A stretch of 64,000 nt of DNA from an uncultured Muribaculaceae bacterium. Lineage in GTDB: Bacteria; Bacteroidota; Bacteroidia; Bacteroidales; Muribaculaceae. The notes below the pieces were generated by a model. The model was not told the DNA's origin. It did not search any database and saw only the letters and a list, made by a program, of their open reading frames with translations. Below are positions 28,084 through 35,193 of this stretch, one piece after another (the stretch's first letter is position 1; every line of letters starts with the position of its first letter). Location: positions 18,577-82,576 of the forward strand of contig CAJTXL010000011.1 of the NCBI GenBank assembly GCA_910583525.1, written 5' to 3'. Both the position numbers and the translations under genes were made by a program.

Positions 28084-28485
28084 ATGGACAACTACATATA
28101 TTCACTGCCAATCAAGGTGCGCGACTACGAGGTCGATGCCGAGGGCATTGTCAACAATGCCAACTATCTGCATTACCTTGAGCACACCCGGCACGAGTTC
28201 TGCGAACAGGCCGGGCTGTCGTTCCGCGAAATGCACGCGCGAGGTCTCGACCCGGTGGTTACGCATATCGACATACGCTATCTCAAGTCTCTCGGGCTTG
28301 GCGACAGCATGGTAAGCCGCCTGGCCATAAGCAGGCGCGGCCCGCTGTTCATCTTCCGACAGGACATTTTCACGCCCGAGGGCGAAGCCGTAGTACGGGC
28401 TACGGTCGACATCGCGTCGTTCGAGAACGGGCGACTTTCGCGCGGCGACGCTCTTGCCGAAGCTTTCAAGGACTATCTCTCATGA
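28084..28485 (+). CDS. Acyl-CoA thioesterase, hotdog fold (4HBT family)
   Basis: This 133-residue protein has the hotdog thioesterase layout. The N-terminal VRDYEVDAEGIVNNANYLHYLEHTRHEF matches the 4-hydroxybenzoyl-CoA thioesterase/YbgC pattern, with the catalytic Asp replaced by Glu or shifted (DAEG instead of DxxG/MxxN). It probably hydrolyses short- or medium-chain acyl-CoAs. The substrate is unknown. Its stop overlaps the dprA start (ATGA), which implies co-translation. Confidence 0.88.
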   Translation: MDNYIYSLPIKVRDYEVDAEGIVNNANYLHYLEHTRHEFCEQAGLSFREMHARGLDPVVTHIDIRYLKSLGLGDSMVSRLAISRRGPLFIFRQDIFTPEGEAVVRATVDIASFENGRLSRGDALAEAFKDYLS

Positions 28486-29612
28486 ACATCGAAGACACAG
28501 ATACCCTGCTCTACCGCATAGCATTTGCCGGATACCGCAATATATGCATCGAGACGGCCTCGCGCTTCGAGTCCGCCGGGGTGTCGCCATCCGATTTTTT
28601 CGGCAAGACGGCGCAGACACTCGCCTCTTCGACCAAAATAAAATCGGACTTCTTCGATGACATAAGGCGTAAAGACGCCATAACCCGGGCTCGCGAAGAG
28701 CTGTCGTTCATAACATCTTCGGGCGTAACTCCGCTCTACCACACCGACGCCGGATTTCCGCAAAGGCTCCGCGAGTGCTCCGACGGGCCGGCGATGCTCT
28801 ATGCCTTGGGCGACACCTCGGCCATGAACAGGCGCCACTCGGTGGCGATTGTCGGCACAAGGCACGCCACAGCCTATGGCGCGGATTTCACACGCCGCCT
28901 CGTGGCCGAACTCGCCGAGGCCATCGACGACCTGACAATAATCAGCGGCCTGGCCTACGGCATCGATATCTGCGCCCACCGTGCCGCTCTTGACGCAGGA
29001 GTGCCGACAGGAGCAATATTGGCGCATGGCCTCAACACCATCTATCCGGCCGAGCACCGCAACGATGCCCGGCAGCTCGTGCGCGACGGAGGCTTCCTCG
29101 CAACCGAATACACCTCGCGCGACGCAATCCACCGGGGCAATTTCCTGGCACGCAACCGCCTTATAGCGGCGTTGGCAGACGTCACCGTCGTTGTAGAAAG
29201 CGACATAAAAGGCGGCGCCATGGCCACGGCCCGCATGGCGTCGGCCTACAACCGTGAGGTGATGGCCCTGCCGGGTCGCGTCAACGACACCTACAGCCGT
29301 GGCTGCAACGAACTTCTGGCAAACAACACTGCCTCGGTCATACGCGATGCCGACGACCTCATCGGCCTATTAGGATGGGAGCGGCGCCCCGTGCAGGGCG
29401 AGCAGCAGACCTTGTGCCTTGAAACGCCGCCAGAATACATCCCCGTAATCGACATGCTCCGCCAACGCCCCGACGCCACCGTCAACGACCTTTGCGTGGC
29501 GCTGGCTATGCCCTACTCCCGTCTGAGCGCACTATTGTTCAGGATGGAAATCGACGATTACATCGTGTCTGTGCCCGGCGGACGCTATGCCCTACCGGCA
29601 AAAAGCAGGTAA
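28482..29612 (+). CDS. dprA: DNA-processing protein DprA
   Basis: This 376-residue protein binds incoming single-stranded DNA and loads RecA during natural transformation. It has an N-terminal helical region (residues 1-80), the Rossmann-type DprA core with VGTRHATAYG (about residue 125), SGLAYGIDICAHRAAL and FLARNRLIAALAD, and a C-terminal winged-helix domain (about residues 325-370). It overlaps the upstream thioesterase gene by 4 nt. No other competence gene is in the window. Confidence 0.95.
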   Translation: MNIEDTDTLLYRIAFAGYRNICIETASRFESAGVSPSDFFGKTAQTLASSTKIKSDFFDDIRRKDAITRAREELSFITSSGVTPLYHTDAGFPQRLRECSDGPAMLYALGDTSAMNRRHSVAIVGTRHATAYGADFTRRLVAELAEAIDDLTIISGLAYGIDICAHRAALDAGVPTGAILAHGLNTIYPAEHRNDARQLVRDGGFLATEYTSRDAIHRGNFLARNRLIAALADVTVVVESDIKGGAMATARMASAYNREVMALPGRVNDTYSRGCNELLANNTASVIRDADDLIGLLGWERRPVQGEQQTLCLETPPEYIPVIDMLRQRPDATVNDLCVALAMPYSRLSALLFRMEIDDYIVSVPGGRYALPAKSR

Positions 29613-29676
29613 CTTTAGCGCCTGCATACTTGTTACCATAAGAAACACATAACACAACCGCATAAAACATGCCCTC

Positions 29677-30552
29677 ATGACTAAAAAAATCATCCCCGAA
29701 TCAGAACTTATCATCAACCCCGACGGTACCGTATTCCACATCCACCTGCGCCCCGAGCAACTCACAGACAATATAATACTCGTCGGCGACCCCGGCCGCG
29801 TCGATATGGTGGCCTCGTTCTTCGACACCAAAGACTTTGAAGTATCGGCACGTGAGTTCCACACCATCGGCGGCACATACAAGGGCAAGCCTATAATGTG
29901 CATAAGCCACGGCATCGGGCCTGACAACATCGACATCGTCATCACCGAACTTGACGCCCTCGCAAACGTAGACTTCGCCACACGCGAAGTGCGCGACACC
30001 CTCCGCCGCCTCACCATGGTGCGCATAGGCACATCGGGTGCACTACAGCCCGAGCTGAGACTCGGCACGCCTGTCATCGCCGAAAAATCAATCGGTTTCG
30101 ACGGAGTCCTCAACTACTATGCAGGCCGCAACAAAGTAGCCGACCTCGACTTCGAGCACGCTCTGTGCGAGCACACCGGCTGGAATGCACTGTGGGCCAA
30201 GCCCTACGTGGTCGACGCCGACGCAGAATTGGTCGACCGCATAGGCCGCGACGACATGGTACGCGGCAACACGATTTCGGCCGTGGGCTTCTACGGACCG
30301 CAAGGACGCGAGGTGCGCCTGCCGCTGGCGAACCCCGACCTCAACCGCCGCATCGAAAGCTTCGAATACCGCGGTCGCCGCATAACCAACTACGAAATGG
30401 AAAGCGCCCCCCTCGCAGGCATGGGACGGCTGATGGGTCACCATTGCATGACGGTATGTTCCATCATCGCAAACCGCTTCAACACCGAAGCCAACCCCAA
30501 CTACAAGTCGGGCATACGTGACCTCGTAGCCACCGTACTCGACCGCATCTGA
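29677..30552 (+). CDS. Nucleoside phosphorylase (uridine phosphorylase-like)
   Basis: This 291-residue enzyme belongs to the PNP/UDP phosphorylase family. The phosphate-binding GDPGRVD (about residue 37), SHGIGPDNIDIVITELD, RIGTSGALQPEL and the sugar-binding NYEMESAPLAG motif are present. It cleaves a nucleoside with phosphate to base and ribose-1-phosphate. The purine or pyrimidine preference cannot be settled here, though uridine phosphorylase is the usual Bacteroides annotation for this length. It stands alone between dprA and a hairpin. Confidence 0.9.
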   Translation: MTKKIIPESELIINPDGTVFHIHLRPEQLTDNIILVGDPGRVDMVASFFDTKDFEVSAREFHTIGGTYKGKPIMCISHGIGPDNIDIVITELDALANVDFATREVRDTLRRLTMVRIGTSGALQPELRLGTPVIAEKSIGFDGVLNYYAGRNKVADLDFEHALCEHTGWNALWAKPYVVDADAELVDRIGRDDMVRGNTISAVGFYGPQGREVRLPLANPDLNRRIESFEYRGRRITNYEMESAPLAGMGRLMGHHCMTVCSIIANRFNTEANPNYKSGIRDLVATVLDRI

Positions 30553-30585
30553 ACGGGGCCACGGCATCTTTACAAAAACTTAGCA

Positions 30586-30620
30586 TGGGTCGGCCGGACG
30601 CCAATTGCCCGGCCGACCCA
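30586..30620 (+). terminator. Terminator-like hairpin after the nucleoside phosphorylase
   Basis: A 12-bp GC-rich perfect stem (TGGGTCGGCCGG and its complement) with an 11-nt loop lies 34 nt after the stop codon. The downstream T-run is weak (CTTCAT), so termination efficiency is uncertain. Confidence 0.55.
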
Positions 30621-30672
30621 CTTCATAAAGCAAACCGCACCTTTGCTTAGTTTCATGGCGAAAAAATCGCTC

Positions 30673-30757
30673 ATTCCCCAATAAAAATGTGGTTTGGCAT
30701 CAATTATTCCCCCCATAAAAATGTGCACAAAGCTTGATTATTCCCCAATAAAAATGT
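30673..30757 (+). repeat. Three direct repeats forming an operator-like array
   Basis: ATTCCCCAATAAAAATGT occurs at 30673-30690 and 30740-30757 exactly, and a variant with two extra Cs and one A lost lies at 30706-30724. The spacing is 33-34 bp, about three helical turns, so all copies face the same side of the DNA. The third copy fills the spacer between the -33 and -7 boxes of the next gene. Confidence 0.7.
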
Positions 30758-30764
30758 AAATTTG
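30734..30764 (+). promoter_or_regulatory. Promoter of the second AAA/DUF4143 gene
   Basis: TTG at 30734-30736, 20 nt, then TAAATTTG at 30757-30764. The spacer is occupied by the third direct repeat, so a bound protein would compete with RNA polymerase. Confidence 0.6.
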
Positions 30765-30788
30765 CGACATAATCAGCGGAATATCAAT

Positions 30789-32114
30789 ATGAAGCGCACC
30801 TTATACCAAACACTTCTCAAATGGAAGACCGATACATCTCGCAAACCCCTCATGCTATATGGGGCGAGGCAAGTCGGCAAGACATATCTCCTCAAAGAGT
30901 TCGGACGCAACGAATTTGAGAACACAGTATACATAAACTGCTACAAAAATGCAGAAGTAGAGACATTGTTCAGGGATAATGCAGATATATCTCGGATACT
31001 TCTCGGCCTATCGGCCATTGCTGAACAAGATATAATACCGGGCAAGACATTCCTGATTATGGACGAAGCCCAAGACATCCCTGAAGTAGTCGCCTCTCTA
31101 AAATACTTCTGTGAAGACATGCCCGAACTGCATGTGGCGGTGGCAGGTTCTCTGCTCGGAGTCCTGAATATGACCGGAATAAGTTTTCCCACGGGCAAGG
31201 TTGACATCATGCATCTGCACCCAATGACATTTATCGAGTTCATAGATGCTTTGGGAGAAACTCGAAAAAAAGATTTGTTGGAAAACGAGGGAACACAAGA
31301 TTTGGTAAATGCAATACTCCCTAAATATACCGAGCTGCTAAGACAATACTATTTCGTAGGAGGAATGCCGGAGGCCATACTTGAGTTCATACACAGCAAA
31401 TCACCGGAGAAAGTACGGAAAATCCAAACCGACATACTTGCCGCTTACGATGCTGACATCTCCAAACATGCCGGTGCTCAAACACAGAGGGCAAGGATGG
31501 TTTTTGAGTCGATTCCTTCGCAACTTGCACGCGAAAATAAAAAATTTGTGTTCGGCGCAGTCCGTAAAGGGGCACGTGCCGCCGACTTCGAAATTGCAAT
31601 ACAATGGCTCGTAGATGCCGGCTTGGTATATAAAGTCAACAGAGTGTCGAAGGCGGCAATACCACTTAACTTCTATAAGGATAGCAACGTATTTAAATTG
31701 TTTTTGCTCGATGTCGGCCTATTGGGGGCGATGTCGAACACTCCGCCATCGATTATGTTAATTGGCAACAACATATTTGAAGAATTCAAGGGAGCCTTCA
31801 CCGAAAACTTCGTACTTACGCAGATAATGCCCGAACCGGGCTGCGTAGTCGCATATTATTCAAAGGAGAACTCTTCGGTAGAAGTCGATTTCATTGTTCA
31901 AGCGGCCAATCATGTTTTGCCAATAGAGGTAAAGGCAGAAGATAATGTCAAATCGAAATCGCTTCGGCAATTTGTCACAATCGACAACAGCGGAAAAGAC
32001 ATGCACGGATATCGATTTTCGATGAAAGGATTTGCCGAACAAGATTGGATGAGCAACATTCCATTGTTCGCCGTCAGTCCTTTTATACAACGCCTCAATA
32101 ACGGACTGTCGTAA
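30789..32114 (+). CDS. AAA ATPase with DUF4143 domain
   Basis: This protein of 441 residues has Walker A GARQVGKTYLLKEF (about residue 24) and Walker B FLIMDEAQDIPEV (about residue 95), then a DUF4143 domain with the nuclease-like YYSKENSSVEVDFIVQ and LPIEVKAEDN strands (D-ExK arrangement). The ATG at 30789 gives MKRTLYQTLLKW, the usual start of the family; an ATG-like start at 30762 would fall inside the -7 box. It is related to, but clearly different from, the ATPase at 22036-23295. The in vivo role of the family is unknown. Confidence 0.9.
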   Translation: MKRTLYQTLLKWKTDTSRKPLMLYGARQVGKTYLLKEFGRNEFENTVYINCYKNAEVETLFRDNADISRILLGLSAIAEQDIIPGKTFLIMDEAQDIPEVVASLKYFCEDMPELHVAVAGSLLGVLNMTGISFPTGKVDIMHLHPMTFIEFIDALGETRKKDLLENEGTQDLVNAILPKYTELLRQYYFVGGMPEAILEFIHSKSPEKVRKIQTDILAAYDADISKHAGAQTQRARMVFESIPSQLARENKKFVFGAVRKGARAADFEIAIQWLVDAGLVYKVNRVSKAAIPLNFYKDSNVFKLFLLDVGLLGAMSNTPPSIMLIGNNIFEEFKGAFTENFVLTQIMPEPGCVVAYYSKENSSVEVDFIVQAANHVLPIEVKAEDNVKSKSLRQFVTIDNSGKDMHGYRFSMKGFAEQDWMSNIPLFAVSPFIQRLNNGLS

Positions 32115-32171
32115 AGTATCATAGACCATACGCAAAACAAGCGGCCTGCTGAAAAGCAAGCCGCTTGCCGT

Positions 32172-32244
32172 GTAGCCTTACCAGGATTCGAACCTAGACA
32201 GACAGTACCAAAAACTGTAGTGCTACCATTACACCATAAGGCTA
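32172..32244 (-). tRNA. tRNA-Gln (TTG)
   Basis: On the minus strand TAGCCTT and AAGGCTA form a 7-bp acceptor stem. The anticodon arm is ACAGT-TTTTGGT-ACTGT with anticodon TTG, and the T-arm contains GGTTCGAATCC. It has its own promoter just upstream. CCA is not encoded. Confidence 0.95.
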
Positions 32245-32280
32245 TCCTTGTCGCCCAACCCCGTCGGGGCTAAAGCGCTG

Positions 32281-32312
32281 CAAAGTTACGTACTTTTTTT
32301 ACCAAATACAAA
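32281..32312 (-). promoter_or_regulatory. Promoter of tRNA-Gln
   Basis: On the minus strand TTTG (32309-32312), 20 nt, then TAACTTTG (32281-32288). Confidence 0.65.
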
Positions 32313-32344
32313 TTTTGGCCGAACTTTTTGTTTTTGAAATTAGA

Positions 32345-32376
32345 TTTGGCGACATCAAATTTTTGCACTACCTTTG
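32345..32376 (+). promoter_or_regulatory. Promoter of the structured leader and lipoprotein
   Basis: TTTG at 32345-32348, 20 nt, then TACCTTTG at 32369-32376. The next start codon is 260 nt away, so a long leader is expected. Confidence 0.7.
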
Positions 32377-32383
32377 TGCTGTG

Positions 32384-32636
32384 CACATAGCTGCACAGAC
32401 ATATTAAATTCTTCGAAGAAGCGTTTTGCTTATCTTGCAAAAGAAAACCTGAGAAATTTTCGACGTACGCAAGAGATAACAAGACGGTTCTCACGCTATA
32501 GCGTGGGCTGCTGTTTTCATATCTCGCGTACAAGGTTTTCTCAGGACCGTCTTTTGGAGATGTGGCAAATCAGTCCACGTTTCTTTTATCCAAAACCGGT
32601 CGACAGGGCTGTAAGGCCAACAAATACATAGTGTGT
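32384..32636 (+). ncRNA. Candidate structured leader RNA
   Basis: About 250 nt between a strong promoter and the lipoprotein ATG can fold extensively. The stem TTTTGC (32424-32429) pairs with GCAAAA (32437-32442). A long hairpin pairs CCTGAGAAA (32448-32456) with 32537-32545, GTACGC (32465-32470) with 32526-32531 and GAGAT (32473-32477) with 32521-32525. It is capped by CTCACGC-TATA-GCGTGGG. AAGACGGT (32481-32488) is also perfectly complementary to ACCGTCTT (32546-32553), giving a pseudoknot or an alternative fold. I do not recognise a named RNA family. Confidence 0.5.
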
Positions 32637-33575
32637 ATGAAAAAACTGCTGAAGTATTTCATGTTCATCTTCGCAGCTGTCGCCATAGCCGCATGCGGCG
32701 GAGATGACAATGACGAGCCGGAAGACCCTGACAACCCATCAAATCCATCTGAGACCAAAACCGAAATAAAATTCAAAAAGCTAAGCAACTGCCCCATATC
32801 TAACGCAAATATTGGGCTTGAATATAATGGCCAAATATATTATTCCGACGGGCAGCAATTACTTTGCTATAATCCTTCTACTGACAAATAGTCGACATTG
32901 TCAAAATCACTACCTGAAACGACAGAAGAAATACGTCAATTTTTTACATACAACGGCCGATTATATGCCAGCGTCCCTTATTACACAGAAGGTTACATTC
33001 GTTACTTTGACTTCTCAAATAAAGAATGGGCGCCAAAAGAACAGTTTCCATCAGGTCTGGGATACGGTGATATACGTTCGACATTCACTTACTCCAATAC
33101 AATTTTCGTACTTAAATCTAACTCCCAGTACACTTACTTGAATATTTATAATCCAGAATCGAATGAATGGACTAATCTATATAACGGATTAGGAGTAGAC
33201 AGTAAAATAATCCCTCCGAAAGGAGGGGTTGTCATAGCCAATCTCCTATATTACCTCGCAGGTTATGGTATAATGGAGTTTGACCTTGATTCATATGAGT
33301 ATTCATCGAAACTAAACATTTCGACATCAGGGCAACTCTTCAAGAAAGGAACCACAGAGCTAACTCGCATCTTCTTTGAAGAAGATAGATATGGGCAATA
33401 TTTAACGATAGGAACCTATAGCCCTGATTCTAACGACTATTCAGAAAATAAATATAGTTATAGGTATAGCGACAACGAGAAAATGCCCATATGCTCAAAT
33501 CAAATAATTCAATGCGATAATAGATTATTCATAGGCCCAGTTAACGCAAGCTATTATGAGCTAATCCTACAATAG
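32637..33575 (+). pseudogene. Kelch-like lipoprotein gene interrupted by an in-frame TAG
   Basis: The ATG at 32637 begins a lipoprotein signal with lipobox IAAC and an acidic linker (GGDDNDEPEDPDNPSNPSE). After 84 codons the frame meets TAG (32889-32891) and then continues open, in the same frame, to 33575. Both halves together would give 312 residues with repeated beta-propeller-like segments (YNGQIYYSDGQQLLCYNP, YNGRLYASVPYYTEGYIRYF). The second half has only a TTG start and no signal peptide, so the gene is probably inactivated. A sequencing error or natural variation at the TAG is possible. Confidence 0.75.
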
Positions 33576-33595
33576 TTCGGCAACATATATTTACG

Positions 33596-33634
33596 AATAA
33601 ACCCTCGCAGCCAATGTTACTGCGAGGGTTTATT
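33596..33634. terminator. Bidirectional terminator between the lipoprotein and panB
   Basis: AATAAACCCTCGCAG and its perfect complement form a 15-bp stem with a 9-nt loop. The A/T ends give a U-run in both directions. It lies between the convergent lipoprotein and panB genes. Confidence 0.8.
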
Positions 33635-33664
33635 ATGGTTCTTCTTTAAGAAACGGAGTTTTTC

Positions 33665-34486
33665 TCAATACTGCTCGTTCTCGTTGGGGAAGTCTGACGA
33701 TTTCACGTCGTCGATATAGTGGCCTACAGCCTCGTTTATTACCGTTGAAAGGTCGGCGTAACGGCGCAGGAATTTGGGCGAAAAACCTTTGTTTATGCCG
33801 AGCATGTCGTGCATAACGAGCACTTGGCCGTCGACGCCGCCTCCGGCACCTATACCGATGACGGGGATTGTAAGTTCTGAAGCGACCCTGGCGGCCAACG
33901 CGGCCGGGATTTTTTCAAGAACAAGCGCGAAACAGCCTATTTCTTCAAGCATATGTGCATCGTCGATAAGTTTCTGAGCTTCCTGTTCTTCTTTGGCGCG
34001 GACTGCATATGTGCCGAACTTATTGATTGACTGCGGAGTGAGGCCAAGATGTCCCATCACGGGAATGCCGGCGCAAAGTATGCGCTCTATTGACTCGCGT
34101 ATTTCAGAGCCACCTTCCATCTTTACGGCTTCCGCATGGCTTTCTTTCATTATACGTATGGCCGAAGCGAGGGCTTCTTTCGAATTGCCCTGGTATGTAC
34201 CAAACGGCATGTCGCACACCACGAGAGCACGCTCGGTGCCTTTTATCACGCTTTTAGCGTGGTATATCATCTGGTCGAGGGTGATTGGCAATGTGGTTAC
34301 GTTGCCTGCCATCACGTTCGACGCCGAATCTCCGACGAGAATCACATCGATGCCGGCCTCGTCGATAAGACGCGCCATAGAATAGTCGTAGGCGGTGAGC
34401 ATGGCGATTTTCTCGCCGCGTTGTTTCATTTCGGCAAGACGCGCGGTTGTAACCTTGCGTTTATTGTCTACTGTATTGGTTGACAT
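33665..34486 (-). CDS. panB: 3-methyl-2-oxobutanoate hydroxymethyltransferase
   Basis: This 273-residue enzyme makes ketopantoate from alpha-ketoisovalerate in pantothenate/CoA synthesis. Typical segments are MLTAYDYSMARLIDEAGIDVILVGDS near residue 30 (metal-site Asp in VGDS), VKMEGG with the catalytic-region Lys, and MGHLGLTPQSINKFG. Length is normal. It has its own promoter overlapping the terminator of the upstream operon. panC and panE are not in the window. Confidence 0.97.
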   Translation of the reverse strand: MSTNTVDNKRKVTTARLAEMKQRGEKIAMLTAYDYSMARLIDEAGIDVILVGDSASNVMAGNVTTLPITLDQMIYHAKSVIKGTERALVVCDMPFGTYQGNSKEALASAIRIMKESHAEAVKMEGGSEIRESIERILCAGIPVMGHLGLTPQSINKFGTYAVRAKEEQEAQKLIDDAHMLEEIGCFALVLEKIPAALAARVASELTIPVIGIGAGGGVDGQVLVMHDMLGINKGFSPKFLRRYADLSTVINEAVGHYIDDVKSSDFPNENEQY

Positions 34487-34515
34487 GGTTTTATATCCAA
34501 TAGTTATTCGTCGGC

Positions 34516-34554
34516 AAAAAAACTGCCGCGCCGTTGATTTTCAACAGCGCGGCA
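34516..34554 (-). terminator. Terminator of the nadA-leuS-rdgB-porZ-like operon
   Basis: On the minus strand the hairpin TGCCGCGC (bulge) GTTGA-AAA-TCAAC-type arms (34524-34554) is followed by GTTTTTTTGCC. It lies after the stop at 34611 and overlaps the panB -7 box. Confidence 0.75.
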
Positions 34555-34583
34555 AAGTTAGTCAATTTTTCCGAGAGAGCCAA
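34553..34583 (-). promoter_or_regulatory. Promoter of panB
   Basis: On the minus strand TTG (34581-34583), 20 nt, then TAACTTTG (34553-34560). The start of transcription would fall inside the terminator hairpin, so the panB mRNA keeps only part of it. Confidence 0.6.
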
Positions 34584-34610
34584 GGTGATTGCAGCATAGA
34601 CAGCATAAAG

Positions 34611-35141
34611 CTAACGCATGCCGAGCTGTGCCAACAGCTCTATCGCCTCATCGGCCGACATTGTACGCTGCGCTGCGAGGCGGTCGGCAAAACGCCGGGC
34701 AATCTCCTGAACACCCGAATGACGGAAAACACGGTCGACATAGCTGAGGCAGTTTCCGAAGAGGGCATCGGCCTCATCTGTGTCGAGGGCACAATGCTCC
34801 CGGGCTTCTTCGCGCACGGCAAGCATTACGTGGTGAGTGTCGGCCGGCGTCATCGTCATATGGTCTAATATATACCGGCGACATGCTATGTTGCCGAGTA
34901 CCATCGAAGTAGTGGCACGTAATTCTTGTACTGTCTGTTCCCATACGATTTTTGCCGACATGCGTGGATTTCCTTTCAGGCCGAAGCTGTTGGCCATTAC
35001 CATACATTCGCCGGGGTCGGCATCAATCTTTATTTCGGCAAGAAGATGGCCTCCATCACAAGCGACCAAAGAGATTGCCATTCCGGCTATGCCATATGTT
35101 TTGTCGCGCTCGTCGGCGTAGCGCAGATTCGGTTCTTCCAT
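34611..35141 (-). CDS. Conserved-type hypothetical protein
   Basis: From the ATG at 35141 this is a 176-residue soluble protein (EEPNLRYADERDKTYGIAGM), mixed alpha/beta in the first half and mostly helical in the second (from LGNIACRRYILDHM on). A GTG at 35189 could add 16 residues but reads through a T/A-rich stretch that looks untranslated. No signal peptide or known motif is seen. It is the last gene of the nadA-leuS-rdgB-porZ-like operon, followed by a terminator. I do not recognise the family. Confidence 0.75.
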   Translation of the reverse strand: MEEPNLRYADERDKTYGIAGMAISLVACDGGHLLAEIKIDADPGECMVMANSFGLKGNPRMSAKIVWEQTVQELRATTSMVLGNIACRRYILDHMTMTPADTHHVMLAVREEAREHCALDTDEADALFGNCLSYVDRVFRHSGVQEIARRFADRLAAQRTMSADEAIELLAQLGMR

Positions 35142-35193
35142 CTGAGAAGCTGTAAAAAAAACTTTTTTTGAGTTAAACGCCACTGACACAATA

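Noticed and set aside
30673..30757. Short CRISPR array
   Set aside because: Only three repeats of 18 bp with about 15-16 bp between them, no cas genes nearby, and the third repeat sits precisely in a promoter spacer. An operator array fits better.
32374..32631. 85-codon ORF over the leader RNA
   Set aside because: It has no ribosome-binding context, runs through the paired RNA arms and has no coding-like codon use. The structured RNA explains the sequence better.
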